Below, piece after piece: positions 15,769 through 27,184 of a DNA stretch of 39,654 nt. The position numbers and the translations under genes were made by a program. Each line of letters starts with the position of its first letter. Within the stretch, counting starts at the first letter, position 1. The stretch covers positions 1-39,654 of the forward strand of contig JAWQRM010000025.1 of NCBI GenBank assembly GCA_033557675.1, given 5' to 3'. This stretch comes from Coptodactyla brooksi (taxonomy: Eukaryota > Arthropoda > Insecta > Coleoptera > Scarabaeidae). The notes under the pieces are model-generated. The model searched no databases and was not told the origin of the DNA. It saw nothing but the letters and a program-made list of their open reading frames with translations.

Positions 15769-16581
15769 TGAAATTCGAAGCTTGAATGTCGATAACACAA
15801 GAGAGGCTACGATCGAACTAAGATATGAACAGTCCTCGATGATTAAAAGGAATATTCTTTATTTTTTACTAATTTTTCACAATAATCTTTGCACTTTCTG
15901 CCGCATTTCTTCTTACTTAAAGATTCTTCCACATACATTTTACCACCATTCTATTGCCTTTTCGCCGGGTGCAAAATTTTAGATTTTGGAGTAACAGTCA
16001 AACGAGTTACTCCAAAAGCAGCGGTATCATTATGGTCAATTATTGTGAGTTGCTCCAATGTGAATCTTTTTTATAGTGCAGCACAATGTTAACAATACTT
16101 TTCCATTCTGTAGACTTAGCGGGCGTCTATCTTTTCGTTTTTCAATAGAATTTTTCAACATATTTCAACTAATAGTGTGATCATCTATTGGTTAGTTTTT
16201 TAAAGACACAATGGATTGCGAATAATTGCTTTTACAGTTTTCTACTTGTCGTTCGTTAAGTTTGAATATTTTTTATATGTATGCTATGCTTTGGAACGGA
16301 GGCAGTATGAGTGAAGTATTATGCAATTTTATTCTATGTAATAAAGTTAGTTGAAGTATCCACATTTTGAATAGCGTATCAATACATTGTACCATTTGCA
16401 TAAATACATATGCATTCCTGCCATCGACTTATGCTTATCATTTCTATAATTTTGATTTTTAGTTCATTTTAGTTCATCAACATCAAGGATTTAGCCACAG
16501 AGACCGTTATACTGATGTAACTCCAAATTCAAGCCACGAAGACCTATTCCCAATAAGCAGACAATTTACAACATTGTTCGC

Positions 16582-17045
16582 GTGTTTGAAAATTGTTACT
16601 GTATAAAGAAATGTTCCAAGTGCATCTTAAAAGAAGTCGCACCTGAAAAAGTCCAAGAAAGGGTGATCAGGGACGAAATGATTTGTGCTACAGTGGAAGC
16701 AGATGACACAAAATCGACCAAACAAATTAGTGAGGAATTGGGTGTAAGCAGAAGTACTGTTTCACGCGCTTTGTGCAACCACGGATATAAGTTACAAGCA
16801 CAGATATAAGCTATAAATTCAGCAAGCCACAAGAGTTATTTCCCGAGGATAATATTCGAAAAATGGAATTTTGTGAGCAAGTGATGAAAAAGGCAAATGA
16901 AGTTGAAAACTTTATTGCAAATATTACTTTTAGCGATGAATCTACTTTTGCAATGCATGAAAAACATAAAGCTTCTGTTGTTCGTTATTGGTTTCGGGAA
17001 AATTTACATCAAAATATCTCTGTTAGACTGACCAGACCACTGCCG
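16582..17045 (+). pseudogene. Tc1-like transposase relic (HTH plus start of DDE domain)
   Basis: The first part (16582-16806) encodes a helix-turn-helix region with TKQISEELGVSRSTVSRAL, typical of Tc1/Tc3-type transposases. After an in-frame stop and a frame change, 16840-17035 encodes LFPEDNIRKMEFCEQ, then a FSDESTF motif carrying the first DDE Asp, then VRYWFRENLHQ, as in the same families. The catalytic domain then stops abruptly at about 17040, where GC-rich unrelated sequence follows. It is frameshifted and truncated, so it is inactive. Confidence 0.75.
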
Positions 17046-17269
17046 ACGCCGCGTGATATTATCACGTCCAGCCGCCGCAAGACAAGTTCAGACGCGAAAA
17101 TTTCCAAATAGTGGATGCTCTCTACATCATCATATCCACTTTAATTCAAAAGAAAATAAATAATTAACATTCTAAAATTTTAGAAAATCTTCTGTTTAAG
17201 ATTAATTGTTTGAGCAAATGGAGATTTTTATGTTACGTATTTAGACCGGTGATGAGATTCTAAACTTTG

Positions 17270-17895
17270 TGAACATTTAATTTATTTTTAAACGTGCTTA
17301 TTAAACGAGCTCCACGTATTTGTGCATTAAACAATTCTTAGTCAATAATATTGAGATATTTAATATACACTTCTACGGCTACAAACCGCTACGGTTGTTT
17401 GTTCTACTCATAGAGGTGTTTATTAAATATCTTAGTGCATTCCGCTTCTTTATTAGACATTATCAATTCTGCAAAATAATTGTGCAATAAAATTGTTTCA
17501 TAATTTTGAATTTTCAAAATATCACTTGGAAAAAAATACTTCATGTTAACTAAGAGTCAGTTTTGCATAGGCAGCCGGAGGAATTAAAGTTTAAAAAATT
17601 GGTAGAATTTTGCAATTTAGGCAATCGAGTCGGATGAAACAATATATTGATTTAAACACTGAACTTAGGAAGGTTTTTATCCATACATTTCATAGACGTA
17701 AGAGTTAATCTTGCTTCAAACAAGCTCCACATGTGTATTGCGCATCGATGAATTCCAAATCAATAATAATAATAATAATATTGCTTAAGATGTTTAATAT
17801 CTACTTCTACGGATAGAAATCTCTGTCATTTATTCTTCCCATAGAGGTGTTTATTAAATATCTTAGCGAATTCCGTTTTTTTTGCGGCACATTAT
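17270..17895 (+). repeat. Two ~190-bp diverged direct copies, ~420 bp apart
   Basis: Copy 1 (about 17280-17470) and copy 2 (about 17695-17890) share landmarks in order: AGCTCCAC, GTCAATAATATT/ATCAATAAT, ACTTCTACGG, then CATAGAGGTGTTTATTAAAT and TTCCG. Copy 2 contains an (AAT)n expansion at 17762-17780. No coding signal is present. It is either a diverged tandem duplication or two copies of an unnamed non-autonomous element. Confidence 0.7.
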
Positions 17896-18244
17896 ATTTT
17901 CTTAGCTAATTCCTATACTCCATCCTAATCGAATTTTAATGCATTCTACATTAATGATTAGTGACGACACATTACAGACATATGTTTTAATTTGGTAATC
18001 TTATTTAGCTTTTGGCACTACATTTAGATTCGATTAGGAAGGGTCTCTCTTCACCCTTTGTCCATCGGGTGTTCTTCCCGCTACACATTCGGTCGGGTGG
18101 GGTCTGCGAGGACCAAAATTGAATTTGCCACTGGTGTCGCACTTTTTTTCCCACGCGATTGTTTTATGTTAATACATTTACTATAAATCCTCTTCAACAT
18201 AATTTGCGATTCAAAATTATTATGAATATAATTTTTCTGTATGT

Positions 18245-18560
18245 TTGACAATTTCAAAAATAAGTATGTTTATATGTTTTCTTCCTTACATCGTTTTACG
18301 TATTGTAGGTCGACATGTTATCGCTATTTTCAAGACTAACATGAACCCCCAAGCACCAAAGTTGAAAGTATTCCCTAAAATAGATAAAAAGGAAACACTT
18401 ATGAGGCCATTAGTAAATTTCACAACGGCGCCAGCAAACCGATTTTCCAAATATTTGGCAACAAAAATAAAAAAAACACGATACACTTAAACAACAAGCA
18501 CACAAGCACATGCTAAAAACAACACTGATGTAATAAACAATCTTGAAAATAGCAATAATA
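18245..18560 (+). pseudogene. Penelope-like retroelement fragment (RT fingers region)
   Basis: The frame at 18245-18490 contains PQAPKLKVFPKID and then a MRPLVNF-x-TAPANRFSKYLATKI stretch. This corresponds to the PPKLYGLPKIHK and RPI...SP...LAKFL region of Penelope-like (and some LINE-like) reverse transcriptases. Later bases encode a weak DVINNL continuation in another frame. The palm domain is absent. Family assignment rests on pattern memory only. Confidence 0.5.
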
Positions 18561-19029
18561 TTCAGACATGTCGACTACGATTAGAAAGACAATGCCGTCA
18601 ATCAGGCATCAAAGTATATCGAACCCACAATAAAAAATAAGTGGGCAATGATTTAACTATTTCTTAGAAATTCTGGAATAAGGCCTAAATAAATGTAGAA
18701 CCATTGCTCGCGAAATATATATTAAAAACAAGCAAATAAATAAAATACAACCTAAGGGCTATTGAGAAACCAATCTTTATGCAAATTATAAAAGCTTAAA
18801 CCTTGTCTGTCTTTTCTTCGAAGTAATCTCTGCAACAAAATGTTATGTGGTCCAGACACAATTAATTTTTATAAATTTGTAATTAAATCGTCTTCCTTCT
18901 CTTGTAGTATTTGCAGCATCCCATTTTACCTGGTTGTGAGCATCAGAAACAAAAATATAGTTCTGGGTTTCATCGGCAGTTCATCGACATATTTGCAAAG
19001 ATACATTAGTTTTTTTGTAAGATAAATTG

Positions 19030-19400
19030 GAATTGTAACTGAACAGGCGGGTACTTGTTTGTGCCTCGTCGACGACGTCAATAGACTCTCGGATTTATGG
19101 GGGTTAATTATAATACGAAAATGGAAAATCTAATTAGGAGATCGCGAAAACGTAGAACAGGAAATTAATTTTGGGTTAGGGGACGATTTACGGGTTCATT
19201 ATCGAGGAGCCGCAAACATCCACTAGTTACTATCGATTGCAGAGATACGTGAACACATATTTCAGTAATCGTAATATTAATTTTCTGATCTGTGAGGTGA
19301 CATCCAATCCAGGTCAATACTACGGCGATACGGTAACGTTATTGCTTGCTCCTAGCCTAGTGTAATCTCGATCTCTAGCGGCGTCCACCTTTTCAAATTA
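19030..19400. other. GC-richer unique island, function unknown
   Basis: This stretch is visibly richer in CG dinucleotides than its surroundings (GTCGACGACGTC, GATCGCGAAAACG and CGGCGATACGG are examples). It has no long frame and no obvious transposon motif. It could be an old conserved non-coding element, a regulatory region or an unrecognised transposon. Confidence 0.3.
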
Positions 19401-19989
19401 CTAACCACTGCGCCCCACTAATATACCTAAATCTAACCAATGGATAATTTGCGCAACATCTGATAAGAAGTTCGAAATTAGTTCAGGTCGACGCTCCTAC
19501 AGAGGTTTCCTTGTTTGTTAGTTCTCCTTTACTTTGGTGTAATAGGAAATTTTACTAATTAAGGACTAAAGTGTGATCTACACTTATTATTGCAGAATGA
19601 GAACAGTTTCATTTCAGTTTTAAAATTTTCAGGTATTACTAAACCTATCCTGGTACAAACTGAAAATTAACCTCAAATAAATAAAAACATTTAATTTAAA
19701 ACAAAATCAACTTTCATTTTACTACCTGTTATGGTCTGTAAGTAATTTTCTTAAGTAATCTCCACCTGCATTCATACATATCAGCTTTATTTTTAATATT
19801 CTCATATTACTGTGCTGCCATCCTTATGGTCGTGCCTGAGGTTTCTATTAAATATTTACAGTACTTGTGCCACGGGAACGGTATCCTGTAGTTAACCTTG
19901 CCACTTCTGCATACATTGTCTACATTTCTTATTGTAAGTTTCTTTTTACAAAAAGTAAAGTTGCCTTGACTCGTAGAGTATATATCGAA

Positions 19990-20030
19990 GGTGTTAGAGG
20001 GATATACAGGGCTTTCAGAAATACCCAAGT
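19990..20030. other. Possible transposon terminus (TATACAGGG-type)
   Basis: TATACAGGGCTTTCAGAAATA at about 20000 resembles the terminal sequence common to insect mariner/Tc3-like elements. The flanking 19640-20060 sequence holds no recognisable transposase, so it would be an internally deleted copy or a solo end. Confidence 0.3.
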
Positions 20031-20372
20031 CTCACGTAATTGCAACTGATTAGAAAACTAAACTTGCAGTATGGTAATGATTAAAATAAAACACCATAAC
20101 TGCCACCATTGAGAAAGTCAGCAGCGTAACAAAATTAATTTACAGTTTTTTACATGTTTACACGTCATTTTTCAGTTCTGAAAGGATGATTTTGATCACG
20201 TGCCACTTGGAAATTTTTGTTAGCCCGGTATTTAGCTTTAATATAGATTCATTGTTTATCCGTTTATAGCTAGGTACTATAAATCAAAAAGAGGTACTGC
20301 AGTAATAATACTCTTCTGGCTGTTATTTTATATTTAGGCTTGATTAGTTTCGATTATCAGGAACGATGAAAG

Positions 20373-20435
20373 AATGACCAGTCTTTCATCGCTCTTGATG
20401 ATGCTAACTTGGTTAGCGAAACGTGCGTCGAGCAT
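20373..20435 (+). ncRNA. Hammerhead-ribozyme-like relic upstream of Penelope-like element
   Basis: Bases 20391-20433 can fold as a type I hammerhead with a tiny stem III. Stem I is GCTC (20391-20394) with GAGC (20430-20433). The core is TTGATGA (20395-20401). Stem II is GCTAAC (20403-20408) with GTTAGC (20412-20417). Then come GAAAC (20418-20422), a GTGC mini-loop, and GTC with the predicted cleavage site after 20429. Compared with the consensus CUGAUGA core, position C3 is U, and one extra U (20402) sits before stem II, so activity is probably lost. A separate 9-bp hairpin lies just upstream (20373-20391). Hammerheads are known in Penelope-like elements, and the position upstream of an RT relic fits. 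Confidence 0.6.
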
Positions 20436-20589
20436 ACGTTTTTTATATTTTAGCGTAGTGGTGGCCTCGTTTTTAGTTTGTTATAAACCCAAAGATTCCA
20501 AACTTCAACTTTAGAAAGATACTCTTGAAAAGCTAAATATAAAGACTAATAACTTGATCCTTATGAATTCTAGATCACCCATACTCCAT

Positions 20590-21895
20590 TTCTTACCAAA
20601 TAAAATATTCCCATACGCCCTATAATAGACTCTATACTTTCACCCACACATAACATCGCTAAAGTCATTAAATACATATTTGATACCACTATAAAATTCA
20701 ATCCTAAACACACAATACAAAACAGAAAACAGCTTCCCCAAATACTTAATAGTACACAAATCAATGAACACAACACATTATTCTCCCTTGATATCATTAG
20801 TATATATATTACTACTATATTATCTATGTACTAATATTTCTATTAAAGATACTCTTATAATAGCTAAAAATACAATTTTTAACCATTTCCACAATCAAAA
20901 ACAAACCGAAGACATATTATCACTATTAACAAACTATTTGAAACAAAAGCTTTGCTCCTTCGACAATAATATCTATACCATCAAAGACGGCTTTCATATG
21001 TTATCCCCACTGAACGGTCTAATGACAGATATATTTATAAATGATTTTGAGAATAACATTCTAAAAAGCTCATTTACAACAATAACCAAACCACATGGAA
21101 AATATATGTAGATGGAAAGAAAATAACATAGCTTCAATAAAACAATTTCAAAACTCAATTAACCAAATACATAACAATATTAAATTCACTCTTGAATTGG
21201 AAGAAAACACTAAAATCAACTTCCTTGACATCTCAATACATAGATTACTCCATAATTTCAAATTCGTTATTCACAGAAAGAAAATACAAACAGACAGAAT
21301 ACACACAGAATGTTCTATTCACAGTTAGATCAATCAAAGCTAGAACACGAAACCAAAAGCATACACCAAATGGGCTCGAAAGATGTATTCAATTAAAACA
21401 CCATACAACATATAATCAATAAGGAATATGTTCAAATACACAATAATGTCACACTCAACAACCTCACAAGCACACAATAACAATGCCACTATCGTAAATT
21501 CACGTATTAACGATACATATCTAATAATTTAGAAAACTCCTAAAAAGATACAACATAAAAGCAACATTTAAGATCAACAATTCATTAAAACAAATCCTCC
21601 ATAACGCCAAGGACAAGATCAATAAAATTGATAAGAATGGTGTTTGTGAAGTACAGTGTAACGCACGTCAGTCCACGTACATACGAGAAACAGGAAGAAC
21701 CTTAAACTAAGGACAAAAGTACACAAACTCAATTAAAGATCCAACTTCGGTAAACACTTACTTTTTACAAAACTTAACTTTAACGAAAAACATAAATTAA
21801 AAATACTACATCAAATACCTTCGAAATAGATAAACTTTTGCATACAAAACCCCATATAAAATGCCTTAACGAACAAATCAACACACCTATCACAC
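20590..21895 (+). pseudogene. Penelope-like retroelement relic (RT plus GIY-YIG endonuclease)
   Basis: Three frames together resemble a Penelope-like protein. Around 20780-20870 is the region of the first catalytic Asp, with TNISIKDTL. Then come SFDNNIYTIKDGF and SPLNGLMTDIF (20960-21050), the palm motif normally reading DG-MGSPLSP-LADIF. The catalytic YVDD site near 21100 now reads YVDG in a shifted frame. Next, NSINQIHNNIKFTLELE and INFLDISIHR occur at 21135-21245. A GIY-YIG nuclease core follows (about 21640-21710, GVCEVQCN and STYIRETGR). The N-terminal part is missing, and multiple stops and frameshifts make it inactive. Confidence 0.75.
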
Positions 21896-22034
21896 ATATA
21901 GGAGTGTCCCAGTATGACTTCCCCACCGGATATCTCGGAATTGGGAAGAGATATCGTTGCAGGACAAAAACTGTGGTATAGGGTAAGCAAAGAACTGTAT
22001 GGAAAACTAAAAACTGGCATTAGCATACATGCAG

Positions 22035-22905
22035 GGTGTGCCAAAAAGAACAAGTTATATTTTTTAAATGGAATAGTATATTTTTTTATAAATACTTTAT
22101 AGCTTCTGATTTATTCTTTTCATTTGAGCATAAAAAAAATTTGATTCTATAACAAAACTTTCGAAAGAAATCATTAAATGCGTTCGAGTCTCAAGCGCCA
22201 CGCAAGATTTGCTGCCCGCACAATTGAGTGTAGGGTGCTTTGCAAGAGACGGATTTTGTCGATGTTTGTTTGGAAATAATTCATTTTGCCTAAAATTTGT
22301 GTTCAAAATACATTATAGGTTTCGCAACACACGTTTCAAACCCACGTAAAGCTTCATTTCCCACTACGTTTCTTAGTGTTGTAACTGGAATACTGCGACA
22401 TGCATTACCAATACGCAGTAGAATGGCCAAAGATTGGCGAATATATAAAGGTACTTCCTTCATCAACTCTGGTAGTATTTCGCTTAGAAAATGTAGGTAT
22501 CTTTGACGAGTCAGCACTCCTTGATAAAAATAAGCTCCTATTACATACTCAACGATGATTCCACACCAAACATTAACACCCCAAATGTTTTGAAAATGAG
22601 TTTGTTGCATCCAGTAGGGATTTTCAACTGCCCAATAATGACAATTATGGCGGTTTACTACACCATTAATATGGAAACGCGATTCATCTGACCTTAATAC
22701 TATTGATAACAGGTTGTTATCACCAGGTAAGCATATTTGTACGTCTGCTATAAATTCTAATCTTCTTGGATAGTCTATAGGCCATAGACCTTGTTGAAGA
22801 GGAATTTTGAATGGATGGAATTTTTGGATTTTTAAAATGCGATGAACGCAATATCGCGGGTGGAATTTAAAACAAAGTGCGCTAAAACTACCGCTCCATT
22901 CGCTT
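22035..22905 (-). pseudogene. Tc3/mariner-like transposase relic
   Basis: An open frame on the minus strand (22290-22922) encodes a HRILKIQKFHPFKI stretch, then DYPRRLEF, LRSDESRF (first catalytic Asp), then NRHNCHYWAVENPYW and WGVNVWCGIIVEYVIG, characteristic of insect DDE transposases of the Tc3-like/IS630 superfamily. The usual HDGAPAH block with the second Asp is missing: PLYIRQS runs directly into a C-terminal-like ACRSIPVTTLRNVVGNEALR segment. That points to an internal deletion. Downstream (left side), near 22040, a GCAGGGTGTGCC sequence looks like its terminal repeat. Confidence 0.75.
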
Positions 22906-23660
22906 CCTAAACGGAATTCCAAATTAAAACTGCTCTGATCTGAATTATAAGTATTCTCAGGGCCATATGTTTGGATTTATTGCTTTGTCTGTTTTATAAA
23001 TTCTTCTGTTAGTGTTTTCAGATACAAATTTTGTGATTTTTCTACTCACCAACGTATTTGCTTTTTTAAAGCGTTGCACCCACACATGAGATGCTTTGAA
23101 TTATTTGAGGAGACAAATTCTTTTTATTTCTAGCTTGTAAAGCCTATCTGCGGATATCGATATCTTGTAGTGGCAATTTGTTGTCTTTGGCGGCTCTGAC
23201 TTGGTTAATAACAAATTCTGTAATTTCTGCCAAATTTTTTTGGTATGTGCCTTTTCCCTTAATATATCTTGCCCATCTTTGTAATTGTTTATTTGATGTT
23301 ACTTTTCGGTATATATTTTTCACGGTTTGTAGTTTCAAATATAGTTTTTTTTCCACTTGTCCAGTAATTTACTACCGCCAATTTATAATCGTAATAGAGG
23401 TCATCCTTCAATGGGCAATAATCGTCTTGTGCTAAATTTTCGCTTGCTTCTTTGTCTTCAATAATGTACTGACATTTAACACAATCTCGTCTTCCAATTG
23501 CATATTATAATCCTCCATACTTTCCATTGCAATTTGTTGTATTCTTTCCTTCAAACTCACTTCCGCTTGATTCACTGGAGTCTCGGGAATATTCCAAAAA
23601 TTAAAAATGTTTAGTAGCAAGTTTAGAATGTTAAGAATAAAAATAACATTATGCAAAAAG
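22905..23660 (-). pseudogene. Jerky/pogo-like transposase relic, N-terminal part
   Basis: On the minus strand, 23356-23144 encodes YRKVTSNKQLQRWARYIKGK, then YQKNLAEITEFVINQVRAA and LQDIDIRR, followed (after a stop) by ALQARNKKN. This matches the DNA-binding region of jerky/CENP-B-like transposases. Further on (about 22925-23000) comes GPENTYNSDQSS, the start of the DDE domain. There the sequence changes abruptly to the Tc3-like relic. An upstream 74-residue frame (23656-23432) would be the protein's N-terminus. Stops and frameshifts are present throughout. Confidence 0.6.
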
Positions 23661-23819
23661 TAACTAAATTAGTATTCAGTATTCGAGATGTTTAACCATT
23701 CTTTCTGCCTATTGCTTTTAAAGTTGTTCTAAACAAATATTTATTTATATATCTTTTTGAGATATTAACGGAAATGTACTTGCTACCATCAATGTTTAAC
23801 CCTTAGAAATCCCTTCAAA

Positions 23820-24062
23820 GGCTTCTACTTCACGTATAAACAAAACACCGTGCTACATTTCCTCTACTATATGTGTGACATATCAATAGAAAGCTCTTCA
23901 AAATGAATAACAGTTTGCATTTACCACATTTCGATAACAGATTTCGTTTTCAAAATACAAGGGAATAAATACTTTTTCCCCCAATTTACAACCCTTATTA
24001 CTCGCCCCAGGGGCTTTTAGACTACGTACAAAAAAAAATACGTAAACTTCCTTAAAGTTCTC
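23820..24062 (+). repeat. Terminal repeat A of the jerky-like transposon family
   Basis: This block, with landmarks GAAAGCTCTTCAAAATGAATAA, CCACATTTCGATAACAG, AATAAATACTTTTTCCC and TTACTCGCCCCAGGGGC, recurs at 32230-32440 and 32985-33160 (same strand) and at 30126-30300 (reverse). Here it sits at the 5' side of the minus-strand jerky-like relic, as expected for that element's terminus. Confidence 0.75.
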
Positions 24063-25320
24063 CAATCTTAACTCGCAAATTGAACTATCCAATTAAGAAA
24101 TCAGCATCATTTGCACTTCCAACAACTATATTCAATCTCGGAAACCCCTTACAAATACTCGAAGTAAGCAACGCATGCTTCCTGTCCCACAAACACCGCT
24201 AAAACCGCAACTGCGGAAATGCGCACTTAGTTTCGTTGTCCGCCGCGGTAGGCGCTGGCAGGTTCAGAACAAACTCCGGAACGCACATAAACAGCTGCCG
24301 GATCACTGCTGAAGTTAGTGTATTGAGTCGATTCGGGATTAACGACGACGCAGTGGACCGTAGATGACATAATTTCACGCCCAGATATTCGGCAATATAT
24401 CGTCCGAAATGATCATATGCACGCGCTCAGTTAAGTCCTGGAAAATCCCTTTCCTGGTTCGCCATCTAGATGCGGCTGCATCTACACGAAGTTCACGATT
24501 ATTCGTCGAGATAACCAGCCAAATTACCTGGCCAGAAGTTCGTATCGTCACGCGATTCTCACCTCCCTCGAACCATTTAAGTCAGCTCGTGTCACTTGCG
24601 TGTGCAGTGGAAATTCGAAATTTAAATTTTGACGTATACTTTGGAAACAAACAGTCAAGCTTGATATATTTAATTTTTATTCAGAAACTTCACGATTTTA
24701 AACTTTTTTAGTACGGTTATCTACGAAATGCAGTGCAGGTATTACAAGGAAAGAATTTATAAAATATGAGTGCAGCAATGTGAAATATCAGCCATCGCGT
24801 GTCTGATTAGGTAATGCGGATGCAGGTAAAAATCAATAACGACTAGGCATGTACGTTTACTGGAACGAAAGGTTAACGTTTGCATAAACTATGAATTTGG
24901 AATCGGAATGCGAGAAAATAACTCCACCAAATGGTTTGTAAAAATCCGGTATGTCCTTGAGTTCTCAACAATTGCTTCCCCGGCTCCTAAATGTTGCCAA
25001 ACGAAACTGTCGAATAAGAATATTTGTATATTCGCATCGTGAATAACAATACCTCCCAAAATAAGACAGAAATTGTTAATAGGTTAGGTTATAGTCAGAT
25101 AGTTGACGCTGCCCGAAAGGGATGTGCGACATGATGCGTAAAGCGCAGTTCTCGTGGAAACTCCCGACGTCAATACACTTAAGGTCAAAAGCTGGTAGTT
25201 GCGAGGGTTATAAACCCCCCCCCCCCCACTTTGTTACTGACATATGTCATAACCCTGTTTGTTTAATTACCTGAGAAATCTGCATGAGCAGCAACTTTAA
25301 CCGCATCACGTACAGTTAGC
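24063..25320. other. Unclassified non-coding stretch with a CG-rich island (24170-24600)
   Basis: Bases 24170-24600 are clearly less AT-rich than their surroundings and contain many CG dinucleotides (GTCCGCCGCGG, CGACGACGC, CGTCACGCG). A 100-codon frame (24409-24711) has no recognisable domain. It might be a promoter region or first exon of a gene on either strand, or an old transposon. A C13 tract lies at 25215-25227. Nothing else is recognised. Confidence 0.35.
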
Positions 25321-25670
25321 ACAGGTTCTTACCGATGCTGATTTTCGTCTAGGAATGTTGTTTTGTAAATGTGTAAACATTGTATCAATCTAAACTTACA
25401 TTGTAGTGTTCTTTTTACGAACGAGGTAACCTTTGCAAGGATGCCACCATGAATTTGCATAACGACCATCAATTGGCTGAGCAAAATCCTCACGCTATTA
25501 CAAAATTTGGACACCAACAAACCTTCTCCTGCACCGTTTGTGCTGGTATCGTTGGGGATTATGTACTAGGACCAATGACTTTGCTGACCAAATTGAATAG
25601 ACAAAGTTATAGGCACTTTTGGTTCATGCATGACAATGCACTTGCTCATTTTAGCTTTATTGCTTGACTT

Positions 25671-25713
25671 TTTCTTGTTGGGGCACCTAAAAAGTGCCCC
25701 AACAAGAAAAAAT
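25671..25713. repeat. 18-bp perfect hairpin inside the transposase relic
   Basis: The arm TTTTTCTTGTTGGGGCAC is followed by a 7-base loop and its exact reverse complement. It overlaps the DFFL-x-GHLK part of the decayed transposase, exactly at the edge of the internal deletion. Confidence 0.9.
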
Positions 25714-25978
25714 CAGCCATGGGATAATCAACAATTTCGTGTAATCCAGAATCCTCCTGGAATTCTTGAACGTGTTAGACAGTCAATGTTGTGACATTAC
25801 GAGACCTGAATTGTTACTCAAAGAGCCAATTTCAAGCATTTAATCTGATAATAGTACCTTTGCAGTGTAAGTTATTTACGATAACTATCTGTGAGATGTT
25901 TCAATTTTAACATAGCTGTAGTTTTTCAGGAAGCATTTGAAGACATATGTTTATTACCAATTTTTGTCTTATTTTGCA

Positions 25979-26184
25979 TTACTGAAGTTAACAAACACCT
26001 TAACCATAACAGAACTGTCCAGAAGTCTCGACATATGTTTCGGTATATTTAATAAACCTTGGCCAAGAGAACGAAAAAAAAATGTTTTTTACTAGATAAA
26101 CCGAAACATATGTCGCGAGTGAGATTCTGAACAATCCTACTGTGGTCAGGTCAAGGTGTTTGTTAACTCCAGTAACTACGAGAC
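25979..26184. mobile_element. Small foldback MITE (~205 bp)
   Basis: The two ends are inverted copies: TTACTGAAGTTAACAAACAC at the left and GTGTTTGTTAACTCCAGTAA at the right. The arms stay similar inward for about 75 bp, sharing GACATATGTTTCGGTTTA-like blocks, around a short A-rich centre. A 67-codon minus-strand frame is a shadow of the arms. Confidence 0.75.
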
Positions 26185-26879
26185 CACATACCATTCTTCT
26201 CATATTATTTTCGGTTGCAGAATGTGCTCCTGAAGTTTGGCCAAACTGTTCTGTTACACCCTGTATAGTGTTCTATGACTGTACTTCTTTTTTTCAGAAG
26301 AAAGTGGAGTATTAATAACTTAACTCTTTGTTTTCTGTCACACAAAATAAGAGTGGTTGTTCAGTAGCCATAATAAAAATCATAGACAAACAACTAGGCA
26401 AGGCAAATATTGCAAGTTCTCCTAGCATCACGACATAATAAACCAGAAAGTTCAGAAAACAATTGTTTTTGTTTAATGGAACTTGCGAGGAACTTGAAAG
26501 TTCCTTTTTTAATGGAGTATCCTGTATATTATTACGTATTCACTATTTAAAAAAAATAGTGTAAAAATGATTAGGTATCTATAGATATAAAAAAGAAAGA
26601 GTTTCAGGGTTAATCCAGCTTAAGTTGGAAAATATGATTTACTTGATCTGGCTGTCAAACAAATGTGAAAACAAATGAATCTGTTCTGCTGTATACTTTC
26701 ACAAACGATATACAGGACAAACTGCTTTGTTATAGCGACTCCGAATTTCTTTTAAATGGAACACACTGTTTGTTATCCCATACTTATATTTTGCACAAAA
26801 AAAAGGAAGTTTATTAATTGCTTATTGGACTATTATGCAGGGTTAGTAAAAAATGCAAAAGAAGAAGAAACTTGCTATA

Positions 26880-27010
26880 GTAGGATTGACAGATGAAAAT
26901 AATCCTTAAACCTGGGAATTAAACTGAAGAAATGATATGATATAGGCCATTAAATTTACTTCTCGTATTATTCCAACTTCACGACAAGTTTGAATGCAAG
27001 AAACAATATG
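26880..27010 (+). pseudogene. LINE reverse transcriptase fragment (jockey-like)
   Basis: Translation in mixed frames gives MKIILKPGN, then YRPLNLLLVLFQLHDKF, matching the conserved I-x-KPGK ... YRPISLLP-x-xxKxFE block of jockey/CR1-type RTs. It is only ~40 codons long and broken by stops. It is the same family as the fragment at 32590-32810. Confidence 0.55.
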
Positions 27011-27184
27011 TATATTTCGCTATTCCTCCCATTAACACTCGTGTTATTATTCTTTTTCCTGGCAATCTTGAGTCTGTATGTTACATCCCTTAGCGAGAAT
27101 TCTCGATACAATGCATCAGCTTACTTTTCTATATTTTCTCACTTCTCACTGGATACGGCTCAAATTTCTCATTAATCCCTTCCC

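Larger units (their letters stand above)
25320..26275 (+). pseudogene. Mariner/Tc3-like transposase relic, 3' half, with terminal repeat
   Basis: From 25400 the plus strand encodes VLFTNE (degenerate DE motif), then after a frameshift NLHNDHQLAEQNPHAI, CTVCAGIVGDYVLGP and FWFMHDNALAH (HDNAxAH with the second catalytic Asp). The frame then jumps, by a large deletion, to LLDFFLLGHLKS and RVIQNPPGILERVRQS. The 3' end is marked by TTACACCCTGTATA near 26255. It is internally deleted, frameshifted and interrupted by a MITE at 25979-26184, so it is inactive. Confidence 0.75.

Noticed and set aside
18960..20060. Frames at 18840-19025 and 19867-20049 as genes
   Set aside because: Short, without recognisable domains, and the second overlaps a transposon-end-like sequence.
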